DNA from: Stercorarius parasiticus
Lineage: Eukaryota; Chordata; Aves; Charadriiformes; Stercorariidae
Assembly: GCA_013396915.1 (NCBI GenBank)
Contig: VWZL01004368.1
Location: 1,431,066-1,495,065, forward strand
Direction: 5' to 3'
DNA: 64,000 nucleotides
Shown here: positions 49,001-63,039 of the stretch, piece after piece
Layout: each line of letters opens with the position of its first letter
Numbering within the stretch: the stretch's first letter is position 1
Notes under the pieces: model-generated
The model's database searches: none
Seen by the model: only the letters and a program-made list of their open reading frames with translations
Told to the model about the DNA's origin: nothing
Program-made: the position numbers and the translations under genes

Positions 49001-52000
49001 CTTAACATTTCAGACCAGGGGCTTTAATTTAATTCTTTCACATCCCAGTAACTTGCATAGCTAGAAAGCTGCTGTCTGCTCCACAGTGAGCTTCTCAGTA
49101 TATGCTGTTCGAAATAGGTTACTTTCTGTCTGTCTCTGTCTATCTCACTATTTTCATGTAGATAATTAGATGCTGATTGGAGCAAACATTTCAAATTACA
49201 ATTCCTGTGGCCTACCTAAGTGGTAGAAACTGTGAGTAGTCCTAAATTTGTCACATGCACTTCAGGTGCTTCCTCCAAGAAAAGTTCTGAAATTGCACCA
49301 TATCAATTGTGTTTATTGGTTTTAACAGCACATCATATATACGCAAAAATTAATAAAAAATATTGGCAATGAAGTTTGCGTGATGCACAGTGACATTTTG
49401 GGTAATGGTGTACAGAGGAATAGAAGAAAAACTATTTTCTTCTCATTATTTCATTACCATGGATCTTGACAGCTACCTGTAACTCCGTACCGGTCCTATC
49501 TACTTACACTTAACACAGTATTTCAAGCAATTCTTTTTCTGTCTTAGTAGACTGTGTCCTAGTGATTCTGCTATCATGACTTGCAATCTTCCAACCCCTA
49601 CCTCTTCTCCCTGTCTCATTTATCTCCTTTTTCTCCAAAGCTCATCCTTTCCAAGATCCTGTAGGTGGAATCTGGGCCTAACACTCACAAGTCCCTTTTC
49701 AAACTGGGACTCGGTCTCCCACACTAATTTGATGATTCAGAAAAACATATACATATATATATAGTCGTCAGCAGCAGTAGGAGTCCTCTGTGAAATAACC
49801 TCCTAGAAGGGCCATAATTCAAACATTAATCTATGTGCAAGGTGGCAGTGTAGCCCTGGAGAACAGGGCTGTTGGGGTCCACAGTATTTTGGTCAGTCTC
49901 TGATGGTGACTGTCTCTGTAATGGCAGTGTCCCAAGGAGGTTCAGAACTGTGTTTGCAAGAGGTTTCACAACACTCGCATCTCAACGTTCATTGGTCGGT
50001 GTCTTACAATAGTAAAATCCTTTTTCAGCTCAGTGAATGTGTATCATATTTTGTTAGGCATAAATATAACATTGCCTATATCTCCAACCTGTGATGCAAA
50101 AGCCGATATACCTAGTATTTATCTTAGGATAAAAAGAATGACTGCAAGCAATCAAACTATTGCTTGCTAGATAAGCCATCAAAGCTGGCGATATGCATGG
50201 TCTTAACACGTTACAAATGCTGAGTAAAATATGTTTGCTTGTTTCAAAAAACTAGTTTACTCAACAAAGGCATGGTGCACTGTAAGTGCAGTAACACAAC
50301 AGAGCCGATTCAGTTAGGGTGGCTCAGATGCTCAGGAATCGAAAATCTGTGAATGCGTGTTTTATTACTTTTATATGCAATGATCCAGTTATCAGTAATG
50401 GCATTTAATTTGGCATGTTGTTGCATTCATGTTGTATTTACTACATTTAGAAATCTATGAGTATGTGCATAAATATTTTTTTCTACGCAATAAAGAAAAG
50501 GCATTCCAATGTGGAAGGTTTGCTTTTCTTTTAAATCTTATTAAAATACCCATAGTAATTCATTCTTCAATGTAAAATTTTGTAATGTTTTTATTTTAAA
50601 CTTACTGATTTTGTTTATTATAGGCTTAATAAATTCAGTTACTGAAGTTTTCAGTAGTAACTGTGGAGTAACTGCCAACAGTTAGATAACAATTCAGATA
50701 ACATTATAATCACCTGTAATCTCTAGTTTTGAATTTTAAGTTTCTGGCAGATCTTATTAGCTTTTGTAGTTTAAAATAAATATTAGAATTCAAGAAGGAA
50801 ATACAGAAGATAAGGAAGTTAAAATAGGACAAATGAGATCAGAAAGGAGAATGGATGGGTGGGTTAAGCCTAAGAACAATGAATGGGTGGGCTTGTCCCC
50901 ATGGAACTAGCAATGATTTTTTTAAATTAAGAAAGTCAAAGCACTCATGCTCTCAGTGCCAATTTTAGATCCAATGTACATGAATCTGGATCCACTGACG
51001 TCAAGAAAGTAAAATTCCATCAGGTTTACATTTGCTCCACTCTGCTAATCATGAGGATGAACCAAAGCAGATTCTGTCGTAAAGTCAGTATACCTAGAAA
51101 TAGAATTGAGGAACACTGACATCATGTTACTCCATTAACATCAATATGCAATGTTTCCATGTGTTTTGAAAAACAGCCGCAGGGTTTGGGTTTTTGTTTT
51201 ACACTAACAAAAGAAATGGGTTGGTTTGCTTCTGCAAAAGGAGTGTAAGATCACAGAAAACAGGTTCAAGTAAGAAGTCATCTACTCCATTGTCCAGATG
51301 GTGCCCCAGCCATATTTACCTGGTTCTTGCTTAATTTATTTGCTATTAAAAACCTCTCAGCAGGAGATTCTGCAACATTTCTGTTCCATACTTCATCATC
51401 TTTACTATCAGAAAGTTTTTATCAGCCCAACCTCAGCTGCATTTGCTGTAATTCAAGCCTATAACTTCTTTACCTATGGCAAAAGAGTTTATTTTCCTCC
51501 TTTTTGTAACTGTTTTTCACCTGTTAAAATACTTATTACATCTTTCTCTTTGGCATTGTGTTTGGTATGCTGAATAATCCCATTTCCCTCTTTGAGGGTT
51601 ATTTTTTCTAAACTTCTGGCCCCTTTTGTTGTTTGGATGCCATCTCAGCTGTTCAGCACCTATTTTGAAAGTGGGGGTTAAAGTTGGCCCTTGAAGTACA
51701 GTTGAGTAAAGCCAGAGGTTTACTTCATGCCTCACGTGCATCTTGCTTGCACGTTCAGTGAGATGCTTTGCTTTTTTCAGAATGGGTGTCACTGTTGATA
51801 CACATCTAATTGATGAACCATGGTCAAATGCATAGTCTTTTGCAGAACTTGAAGTCAGTTGGTCAGTTCCCCAGCCCGAAAGGTAATAACTTGTATTCAT
51901 GTCTGTTGAATAAAATCTGCTTCAAACTAATCTGAATATGATTTGAATATTGACACACTGGTGACACTCCTTTAACACTGTTTTTCCACCTGCTGGTGTT

Positions 52001-54088
52001 CTTGTCCACCATATGTTTCTACCTTGCCTTGGAGACTGTCATGGGAAAAAGTGTCAGATACTAATGAACTTATATGATACGTCCTTGCGATTCTCAAAGG
52101 TGAGTCAGCCTAATGACGGAGAGTACCCATCAAAGAGGGAGAACTGGATTTTTTGAAGTTTAGTCCTCTGTAAGCTTTTCTTACAGTTGACTAAAAAGTT
52201 GTGGCTATGATGTCTACCTAGGATTTGTGGTCTTCAAGCTCATAGGCTCCAAAGCCACGGGTAACTGATCTGAGAATGAACTGGATTTGGACTCCGTCCC
52301 AACTACTGTATATAGTTACTATATGTGTGTATGAATAATCTCTTCTCAAACAACAAATATTATTGTACATTTACTATTCATAATTATTTGGGGAACTGCT
52401 GGCACCATCAGTTTAGACAAGTAAATTGCCTATGACTGATTGCAATGAGCATTGTATATTCATAGCATATTATGTGATCATCAGATCACTCTGTATGTGT
52501 TCACAGAGGAAGGCCCCATTATGTCCTCTGGACTGTCCCTGAACGATTGCAACTGTGCAGGTCTTTTACATGAATAATGAGAAAACCTTCCAGTTTTGCT
52601 GTTCCGTGAACAAAGGGGTATGGGGGCCCTCAATGACACTAGCGTAAAGCTCAGCAGGTTTCACAAAAATATTCAGAAATCCCATTATCCTACATCCATC
52701 CAGCTCTGCTCCCAGATGGATGTTGTGTCGCCACCATCTGTACCAGCTGTTCTTCCACACTCAAATCTTATTTCTGATGACGGTTCTGTTCGCAGTGCTG
52801 TGCCTGCATCAAGGCGTCCTTTGCGTGCGCTGCAATTACTGATAAGAAATGTAGGAAGAGTTACAAATACAAGACAGGTAATCCGGTTTGGCTTTTGGTA
52901 TGCGTTAGCAATGTAACCAATCTTCAGGGGTAGACAATTAGTTTGTCCACAGGGAAGCTGTGTTTGGCTCTCCCCACAGAGAGTATTTCCCACTGCTGTG
53001 GGGGAATTTCCCACTGCTGCTGCTTTAGACTAGGCTGGCAATCAAGCATAGAAATCATAATCAGAGAATACCTATTACAGATTGATAAAGAAGCCTTTTT
53101 GCTTTTTTTAGGCTGCCAGTTTCTGGCACACTTAAAATGAATCTTGCGAGAAACATTTCTACTGATTAACTGATGATGAAAATATGTATCTTATTTAAGA
53201 CAAGTAACTCTTTAAGTCATCCCTACACCTCAGCAGTTGATACGCCATTTGGATATCAAGGTAAAAATGCCTTTAAAATCAACTACAAAAAATATTCAGC
53301 CCCCACAAATATTTTTACCTTTTCAAAAACAAGGTAACAGTCATACCTGAAATGCTAATAACCAATTTGTGAGCAGGCAGGAGCAAACTATAATTGTAAT
53401 GTGTAATTTACCGTAATGCTAACAGACACTTCAGGAAGTGATGAAAATCTGCCAGAGATCATTTGGGAGTACATACAACTGCTAAAATCCACCTACAGTG
53501 TAGAGTCAGCAGGCTATAGTAGTTGTAATTTTCATGAACTCAAGGTGGTTTTGTAACACTGTCAAGCCTAGTAATTACAGATATTATCATGACATTTTTG
53601 CTTATTTTTAACAGGCATTTTGAGAGCAACCATCAATGATATGTGAAGGAAAAACAACAATTTGAAAAGCAAAAAGAATGCTAGGAAATTTCAAGAAAAA
53701 CATCACATTGTCACTGCAGTAATCCATAACACACCTTTCTGTTTTGGGGTTTGCTTGCAATCCTGATTCCCATCTCAAAAAGAAAATAGAATTACAAAAG
53801 TGTAGAAGAAGAGAGACAAAGACGACCAAAGTTATGCAGTAGTCTTCACAGAGGGAAGTATTGAAAAGATGGCTGCATTTCAAAATGAAAAAAGATGAGT
53901 GCTAGGGATTTCTGCAGTCCTTGGTGCCATGAGGCAGGTGAATAGATAACAGACCCTGGCATAATCTGATTCTAAATAAACAAATGTAGATGTTTCTTTC
54001 ACAGGGTTAAACTGAACTTTCTTGCCACAGAATATCAAGGATGTCAAGAGTCTGCACAGTTTCAAAAGTGATTACATAAATACATTAT
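43084..54088. other. Unassigned DNA, about 11 kb
   Basis: No gene or known transposon recognised. A GC-richer patch at about 44500-44740 contains open frames on both strands, including one with a Cys cluster (44341-44607 plus) that matches no zinc-finger spacing I know. The patch at about 52490-53030 is open on both strands and unassigned. A short tandem repeat of about 18 bp (TAACTATAAA...) occurs twice at 48192-48227, and a (TA)n run lies near 49748-49762. Confidence 0.5.
52490..53030. other. Both-strand open segment, unassigned
   Basis: Frames are open on the plus strand (52596-52916, 106 codons) and on the minus strand (52566-52760 and 52685-53014). A direct duplication of ATTTCCCACTGCTG occurs near 52985 and 53005. 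I recognise no domain. The local richness in open frames could be the trace of an old transposon, or chance. Confidence 0.3.
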
Positions 54089-54138
54089 AAAAATTAAAAA
54101 AGAAAAACAAAAGCAAAAGCAAAAAAAGCAAAAAGCCA
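54089..54138. repeat. A-rich (AAAAGC)n tract
   Basis: An A-rich low-complexity stretch containing several AAAAGC or AAAAAGC units. Its order (unstructured A-rich, then hexamer-like units) suggests growth from an A-run rather than a mobile element. Confidence 0.8.
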
Positions 54139-55094
54139 AGGCTGTTAAACACAAAGATCTACTTCTGTCCCAGCGTATCGCTAAACTACAATTTGTCATG
54201 TTCTGGTAGTCTTCTTTAGTCATCTGCTATTCACTACTGCAAGAGAGGCCGAAGACAATTTAGATCTTATCCACCCTGCTGTTCTTCTCTTCTCATCCCC
54301 AGACAAGAGCCGTCAGCCCCAGAATGCTCCTTGACCCTGCTCTGCACAGCTATGTTGACCTTGTCCTTACTATTTCGTAGGAAGTGTGAGCTTAGTTTTA
54401 TCTCCTCTGGTGGCAAGCAACAACTTTTCCTTCCAAGGAAGCCCTGCAGATACATGACGTGAGAGAGGATGTTTAGAACTGGGTGAGAAAGACAGATCCA
54501 CTGAAATTTTTGCTAAGAAATGCACAGAGTATAGCATAATTTCTTAACAATTTGAAGGTTTTCTGAGAATGGTCTTGGATGTATATGATGAAGTTGTGAT
54601 ACGACAATTTGGGCTGGTTCCTATTATGCAGATAGAAGTATGTAAAACCAAAACCTTGGTCAAGAGACCCACACCAACTTTTCTGATTTCATCAAAAGTG
54701 GCATACTGTTGGGTTTTGGCTTAAAAAAAAAGGGAAAACATGTACATATAATATTTTGTATTCTCTTCCTCAGGTTTCTGGGCTTGATTTAAGATTGGCT
54801 CAAATTCTTAAGCCTCCCTCCACAGTCCTCCTGCACAGAAGCCTTTAGCAATACATACAAGAATTAAATCGAGATTCTCACATAGTTGTAAGGGCTTGTT
54901 AGAGTGTCATGAGCAAGGAACAGGAGTTGGAGTCTGATTGTGTGAATTGGGAAGCTTTTAAATAAAAGGTTATCCTGAAACGTGAGACTTCTTATTTTAC
55001 ACTTACACCTAGTGCTGATGTGTAGAGCATATACAGCAGATCAGAAACATTCAGACCAAATGACATGACGTTCCTAATTTGTTGTGACAGGCTG

Positions 55095-55123
55095 CTTTTT
55101 TTTTCTTTTCTTTTCTTTTTTTT
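55095..55123. repeat. Pyrimidine tract with TTTTC units
   Basis: A T-run interrupted by regularly spaced C, giving about three TTTTC units before another T-run. A simple low-complexity tract. Confidence 0.8.
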
Positions 55124-58100
55124 GGAGACTAGCAATAATTTTAAATATTTGAAGATAGTATAAAATTATTCTTTGGACAGTGAGAAAATCAGGGAATATT
55201 TTTAAAACAGCTGTTACTTGTCATCTGTATATACATTCCACAGAATTCATCACAAAACCACGTAGCAAAAGTTTACATTTAAAAATGGACACTTGCTGAC
55301 AATTCTCAGGAAAATTTGACTCAAACTTAAAATAACAGGGAGAGCTGGTCCTCTAAATGACTTTGAGGGTGTGAAACTAAACGCTTCTATATCACTTGTC
55401 ACACAGCATTTAAGAAGAAAGGGCTATTATGTCTTTTTGCACAAGGGATATTTCCTTAACATCATGTTTTCTGCTTGTTTAAAAGTTAGTATTCATTTAA
55501 GAAAATTAACATTGGCTGAAAGTTTATATATTTAAATAAAATTTTACCTTTGCCCCTGATTTAAAGGTCTATAAATTCATTCTGGGCAGAGCGGCCACTT
55601 CACCTTGTCCCCTGCAAGGCAAGGCTTTGTGCTATGGTAGATATTTTTTGTTGCATCTCTGTCAGGGCACAAGGGTAAAATGGAAGAGTGACAAGGAAAT
55701 TCAAGTTGGCTACCAATTCTGACTTGCAAGAGTTTGATGAAAAAAGTGTTTTCCTGAATACTCTTGTCTCTCTGTGAGCCCTATATTTGGTTTTTAAAGA
55801 ATCAGCTTCCTTTTGTTTTGCCTCTTAGTGTCACTGTGAAAACACCGACATGAGGTTCTTCACTAGGAGTTTCCAGGTCACTGGTTGCCTTCCGTGGAGA
55901 TACTGTGCAGCTACTTGAGGGTTGCCTGCCAATGTCAAACAGATAGATGCATAAAGGGGCTTTGATGTTCAGTTTTATCCTGAACTAAATAGTAATTTAT
56001 TATAACATAAGCAAACACAAATATGGCAACCACTGGTAGAGCTGTATCTTGCCTAATATGTTAATGTAAGCATGGTTCCTGCCTACAGTAATGTGTTAGC
56101 TGCTTGCTAGCAAAGGCAGCACAGAGGCCTTTTTCAAAGCAGCTATTTAAGACCAGCTGCCACTTCCTATAAAACAGTGTCCAGTTCATTTAATGAGTCC
56201 AGACATCCATCTATCAGTGTGTCTTTATGTAAGTCTCAAATTGCTAAATCTAGAAGCAAGTCCTTTTTTTGTTGTTCTTCATGAGTGCTGCATGACGAGC
56301 TTGGGGACAGAAAGTCCTAAAGAGGAATATCTGAGCACTGAAAGCAGAATATATGTAGGTTGTTAATAGTACGGTCTTGATTAATTATTTCATTCTTCAC
56401 GAAGACTTTTCTTTGGCAGCACTCTGTAAGCATTATCTAGGATTTTAATCATTCTTGTGTTCATACAATCATCTACTTATGTAGTTACGTGGCCTTCATC
56501 TGAGCAGCATACACATGAATCCATTAACACTAGCAAAGACTTGAGTTTGGCAAAGAGCATAGGTATTTGCCTCTGTGGCTAAGCAAATGACTTGGGTGCA
56601 TACGTAATACTAGGCTCAGTTTAAAAGTTACGATGAGTAGCAAGAAAGCCTCTACGTTTAAATGCTCAAGTCATGTATGTAAACCACTTTTTGCAGTTTA
56701 TGGATGGGTTAGCGAACAGTCCAAACACACTGGTGAAGCAGAGAATTCAAAATTTGTGAGGTGCAGGATATGAATGCTTCCACTGGCACATGTTACTGTT
56801 TATATTTCCTGACTGGATGCCGCAAGCTTTTGAAATATGAAAACAAAGAACATCAACAAGACATTTATGACATTTACTGAATTTATTAACCTTTTTTGGA
56901 AGTGGTTTTGACCAAGCAACAGGCTAACCCCATGAGAAATGGGCATTATTTCAATATTTAGATATAAAAATATTTCAAAATGAATTTTTGTATCCTCTCA
57001 CTCAGTTGGGGAAATTTCGTTCAGAGGAACACCAGTCAGTTTGCTAACAGATATTCTTAAGAACAGTTATAGAGCTGTACTATAAGAGCACAGCATCTCA
57101 AAAATTTAGGCTGAAGGTATGGTGGCATTTTTGAACATTATTCTTTGGGACTAATTTTCTTACGTTTCATTTGAAGTGTAAAAATTTTTCTTTACATTTA
57201 GCACCACAGATTTGGATGGTTACAGGATTCTGATGTTTGTCTTAAAATTTTGTGTTTCCATGTCTATTTTTCAAAGACCTTCAGTGCAGTTATGAATGTA
57301 CATGTAGAGTCTAGTTTGTTTTTTTCTTCATCATGATGTGTAGTTTTGAACTCGAATAATCTTGAGTTAAGCTATAAAACCTCTTAAAGAATCCATTCTG
57401 TTGTCTTATTTGATTTTTTAAATTATTTTTGCACACTAGTATTAGATATGATTTTAATCAACATAATTGTTAAAGGAACTATGAGTTCTGAAAAAAGTTA
57501 AAGACATACCTTGAAAAATGGTTCTCATCTTGGTGTGTAAAAGCCAGTAAATGAGAAACTGCAAAATAAGCTTGAGAGCACCAAAAGGCTTATTTTCATA
57601 TGTTATACAGGTATGGAAGAAATAAGTACAAAAACAATTGAAAAATGTATGAAAAATGGCTAAAGGTGATAATTCTCTATTTTGACTAACTTGCCACTTT
57701 CAATGTAGATGTAATACACATTTAGTACACAGAGTCCTCTGGGGAGGGAATAAGTTTTCCCTTATTGAGTTTAAGTATATGAGTCAGAAAGGCATTCTTA
57801 TTATAAAATATGCAACCTTCCTGGAGCATTCATTCTTATTTCTTTTTTTAAGCAGAAGTTTTCTGGGTAATTAAAATGTTGAAATTAGTACATGCTATCC
57901 AGATACATGCTGGAGAAAATCAGGAGTTTGTAAGACAGATAACATTATCATATTCTCATCGTCATGGACACATGGCCAAGTTTATATGATTGTTAACACT
58001 TAAGAAGGACTTTATCTATTTCTTTTGAAATGCTGGTGTTCCAGAACACTGAACATATTTTTGGAAGTTATTCTGCTATTTATGGGATGAATAATACAGA

Positions 58101-58215
58101 ACAGATCTTAAATAAATAGAAGGTATCTTGAATCCACCTGTATGTATCTCCACTCGTAATGTTAAATTATGTTTGCATGTCTTTGTTGTTTGCAATGTTA
58201 TATCCTCTGGTCTTT

Positions 58216-58239
58216 GTGATACCAGCTTTGTGGTATCAC
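58216..58239. repeat. Perfect 9-bp hairpin
   Basis: GTGATACCA (58216-58224) and TGGTATCAC (58231-58239) are exact inverted arms around the 6-nt spacer GCTTTG. The word CTTTGTG also recurs on either side, giving a small compound repeat. Confidence 0.8.
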
Positions 58240-60191
58240 CTTTGTGATCAGCTTTTCTCTTTCAAGTGATTGCCCAGCACCACAGAGAGCATGTCCATGC
58301 TGGAACCTTAATATTACCATATCGAATACATTTCCTTTCTCAGTGTCTTTCAGTTGTTGATTTGGTGTTTCTCTATGTTATTTAAATTGTCCTCCAGCAC
58401 AGGTTTCCTAGGGACTGGATCTCCCCTTCAAACTTCCCAGAACTAGGGCGGGCCATGCTACCACTTTTCTCATTTGCTCTTAATGACCTCTGAATTATCC
58501 ATGTCCTCAGATTTCTACCCTCCTAGGCTCCTTAGCAGCATGACAGAAGCTTGGCCCACAGGAGATTTTCTCTAGCGCATCCTATGCCAGCTCCAGATGC
58601 CCTCCTATTGGAACTGACCAACAAATGAAGGTGCTTCCGAACACAGAAAGTGGAGGTAACAAAGATCTGTCCTTGGGGTTGACTAGGGTGGGAAGTTCGG
58701 TGTGGCTGAGATGCTGATTTCAGATGAAATTTATTAACAGTGAAAGGAATTCACTGTGTTTCTAGGCAGTGCTAACATCTATAGGTTGCTGGTAGACTTG
58801 GTAAGCTAAGAGCTTTTGTGCAAGGTGCTGCAGAAAGTTTGTTCTTATGTACGCCAAACAGGAGAGCGTAGAGACGGGCTAACATTGTGTGACTCTGTAA
58901 ACTGACTTTTGCAGACTACAGATTTCCTCAAATCTTTGCATGGGAGTAGTTGCTGCTCTTCATTACTGTGTATGACTGTGCTCCATGCTTGATGTCTTTA
59001 TCTTTCCTATCTTTATCTTCTTTTTCAGTCTCGTTTCATGTTCAAGTTTTTTGTGGCCACAAATACAATATTTAGTAATTCTTTCCTACAGTCTTTTTTT
59101 CTGCCAAAACCTCCAGCACATCACTCTCTTTTGCTCTTCTATAACTTCCTATATTTTCCAATCTCAATATGAAGTACCTCTTAAGTACCTTTGTATGATA
59201 AGTCAACCAAAACTGAAGTGTAATGCTCCAAAGCACGAATCTTCATCTAAGTTATTTGCTTACATTTTATTTTTACTGGTATTAAAAAATTTATTTTTAA
59301 AAATGGAGATGGCAAGAAATTTTGGTTTACTGTTTCTCGAATTCATAAGGAGCTATCATTACTCACAGCAACCCAATTGTGTCAGAAAAACCCGCCCACA
59401 GTAAAAAGTGCATTTTTTGATTCTGTTAACACAGACTACATGCTGAAGTTTGGTTTGGTTTGCAGGTTTATTGGGCCAGGTGTATCTAACTCCAAAACAT
59501 GCTTAAATTGGAAGTCCAGTGGTCTGGGACTGCAGGTAGATGGAAAGTATCATAAAAAAGGTAAGCACAGCACAGCAAATTGAGTTTGCCTTCTCTGGTG
59601 GAAGAGAGACATTTAGCTAAGGGCATGGGCAATACAAAAGAAAGGCAAAAGCACAGAGCTTTACATTGTTCTGAGGGGATTTGTGTTTCACCTGCTTGCC
59701 CCTGCAGAGGTTTTGTACGGTGTGCCTAACAACCTCTGCTAGTTCACAGCTCTATCGCATACCTCTGTGTGAAAAAAAGTCTTAAACTGTCATGAAACGG
59801 ACACACAACCCAAACTGTTACAAGTGAGTCAACAGTGGACTGTCATGTCTCCTTTGACAAAGTTAGTAAACGATCAGTTTGTTTGTTTGGATCATATTGT
59901 GTTGTTTTCTTAAGATAAGAACGATCCTATCTTAGGTGCAGATGTGGGTGGCTGTCTCTTTCTGACTCTGTCAATCTCTTCTCCCACCAGCAGGCAGGAA
60001 TATCTCAGCAGACTGCACTTCCCTGAAGCAGATGACAAGACACCTGGTTACATAGCAGGATAAATGGAAACCTTTTCTGTAAGAAATCTTTGAAAGAAAG
60101 CAAAGGTAACTCAGAAATATTTAAAATTAACATTTCCTCCAGCTGCTTTCTTTGTGCAGTTGAAGGAAGACCTGCATTTTTTCTTGGCAAC

Positions 60192-60222
60192 GTGAATCGA
60201 TTCTGACTATGAATTGATTCAC
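60192..60222. repeat. 12-bp hairpin with one wobble
   Basis: GTGAATCGATTC (60192-60203) and GAATTGATTCAC (60211-60222) are inverted arms around TGACTAT. The single mismatch would be a G-U pair in plus-strand RNA. The stem is too short for a typical microRNA precursor, and the flanks do not extend it. Confidence 0.75.
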
Positions 60223-63039
60223 CATTGTGGTTTATATGGCAAGGAAAATAATAGCAGAGCTCCTGTGTTACTGTATCAGCAGGGTTCCAGCATCTCGGGG
60301 TAACAAGTGCTTAGCATTTGGCATTTTCCTGTTCTACAAAGGAGGACATATCACTGTGTACCAGTGCCTTTGAAATGTTCTCATGAAAAACTTGCTTTCG
60401 ACCTAACTTTATGAATCTGTGCTTCAGCACCACAGGGACATAAAAAAATCAATTTGGTGACTGTGGGAAGCCTTACAGCCTTCATGTACTCTACCCTGCT
60501 CTCCACTATAAGCACTAAAACTTGGTCCTTGAGGGACAATAAGGTAAATTTAATGTCTTACTCTGGGAGTGGTTGTGATAAATCATAGCGATGACAGCAT
60601 AATGCAAACAAACCATCTGTTTGCATTGCCTGGGCTGTATATAAGGCTTGTCTGCTCTCAGATCCCATACTAATGGAAGAGTAGAGTAAGAAAATGGGAT
60701 ACGGCTGAAACATAAATTAACTCTTCCCATGGATAAGGGGCTGCAGTAAGAAAGGGCAAATACAAGCACACTGACGAAGTGTGAGAGTTGCTTCCATTGG
60801 TAAAGCCTGTTGCACTTTAGCTTTGCTCCATTCAGCAGCAACCTATTGTATTGGCTAAACTTTACTATGAAAGAAGGGTGAGGAGGGAGACCTGGATTTA
60901 AATGATTATAGAAATTTCTGTAAACAAAGCTTTTGTTGACACTGGATTTCGGTAAAAATTCTGAAAAATTACCTATTCCTTTTGACTTTGATCTAAACAA
61001 GCACTTATGATTGTTTCTTTTTTCTTCTTTTTAATTTGTGTGGGAAGGTAATTTGCATTCAAAGTTCCAGTTCAAGATCATTTGAGAGGCAGGTTTCCCT
61101 CCTATGCAGAATTAAATACACAATGTACTTTTTCTTACAGAACAAGTTGAGAGGCTGTAATAAGCAGATCTCCAGATTCTATTTAGGAGACAGTTACATA
61201 TACAAGAGAAAAAAAAAAGAAAACTGTGCTATTCTTTCTATGTAGCTACAACATGATTTTTTAAATACAGCAAATAGAAATCCCACATACATAAGAGAGA
61301 GATATTCTTGTTGGGGTTATATAAATTTTTACCCCGATTTATTGCTGAGTAGTCAAACCCGATGTGTAAGTTTGCTATCACATATCATTATCTTTCAGGT
61401 ATTGAATTTTTACTATAAAATATTCTGGTGAGCCTTTGTTGCAGTGTTTTTCAGAAAAAAAATAGCAGTGGAGGAACTGGAGTTAAATGGGAAAAATTTA
61501 GTTCTGCTTTAATTCTGATACATGTAATGATTTTTTTTTCTGAATATAACAATAGTAATTGAAAAATTAGGGACTTGTACATTATCCCTTTTATCTGCAA
61601 CACATCCACTTAGAAATATATGTATACTACATTAAATATGTATGGTTTGGTTCTTTAAAATACATTTTATTACCTAATAGATTTTTTCCAGGACTTGCAG
61701 TCTGTGTAATATAAAAGAAGAAACGTGAAAATGATTGTTCCAGACGATGATTAGTTAAAATAATAAACAACGCTTTTTTTTTTTCAAAGGTAATAAACAT
61801 TGAAAATAAAATATAAAGATATGTATTTTTGAGAGTTAAGGTATATGTAGAAATTGGAGTTTGCCTAGAATAACATAGCGCAAACTGCATGGAAGATAAA
61901 ATTCTAAGGACAAAATTTATGATCTATAGTAGTAGCATAAGATGCTATATGTCTAATTCCTCAATAAAAGGGCTGAAAGGAATTTAAGCTTAAAAATGTA
62001 ATGAGGAAGCAGAAAAAAACAGTCTGCAACACTGAAAAGCATAATGGCTACTTTCTTAGATCTAGAAATGTTTGTACCCTCCAGGTATAAATAGCTATCA
62101 GTTGCCAAAGAAAAAATTCAGAATAAACAGTTCAGGTATGGCAATTGCATTATAGAAAAACAGGATCTCAGGCTTTCCTAGAAAATTACAACATGCTTAA
62201 AAAAATATGTATAAACTCTGATGGCATTCAGAAGCATCCTTTTGCTTTTGTCAGGAATACATTCACATAGTAGATATTCAGGTGTTTTTCTCAACTTCGG
62301 TTCCAAGTTGCAAATGTTCTCATTGGTTCCACAAGGGAAATATGGTACAAGCTGAAGTATCAAAATGTTAGAGTAGAAGAAGCATCAGGCAGTTTATTAC
62401 AAATTGCAGACCAATCCTAATTATATTTACTCCATAGAAAAGAAGCAATGTATGCAGCTTCTTTTTTTTTTTTCCATAGTGCCGCTTTACTCACTGCACA
62501 TAAATGACCTAAATTTATGAGTATTAACAGAGCATTTTCTTGCCAATGCTCCTCTGTTCCGCAGGTATGTTTGCTCGTACCCTGCCCCTTATAGTCTCAA
62601 GTGTTTCAAGCGAAGGCTACATGGGGAGCCCTGCATTTTCTGCTGTTTCTGAAGTATTTAAGCCCTTTGGCAAATGTTGTTTTCCACTTTTTTGATTCCC
62701 TGCCTTTTGGGGATTTGGGGCTCACCCACCACCCAAAGTGGGCTCCTGGGCCCTCAAAGTGCTGCTTGGGAAGAAAGTCACTCTGGCTCATGGAGACACC
62801 TCAGGTTGTTTAGTTCTTTACCGGTAGAGATTATTGCCTTCTGAGGCAGGAAATGTTCCTGACACACAATTAGGAATAGCTCTGCTAAGATAGAAAACAG
62901 TGGTAGTAAAACCTGATAGCTGGCACACACAAGGCAATAGTCAGCTCTTTGTCAGGGTCACCCTGTTTGTCTTGATGTTGGGGGCTTGCTGGTGACAGGG
63001 GAAAGAAAGACTGATGCTGAAGAACATTTTAATGATAAA

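Noticed and set aside
58985..59404. 139-codon Phe/Leu-rich frame as a membrane protein
   Set aside because: Hydrophobicity follows from T-rich DNA (TTT, TCT and CTT codons). There is no regular helix pattern, and the start has no support.
60515..61000. 161-codon minus-strand frame, the longest in the window
   Set aside because: It looks like AT-rich chance sequence, with no domain, no signal peptide pattern, no nearby splice or promoter context and no repeat family.
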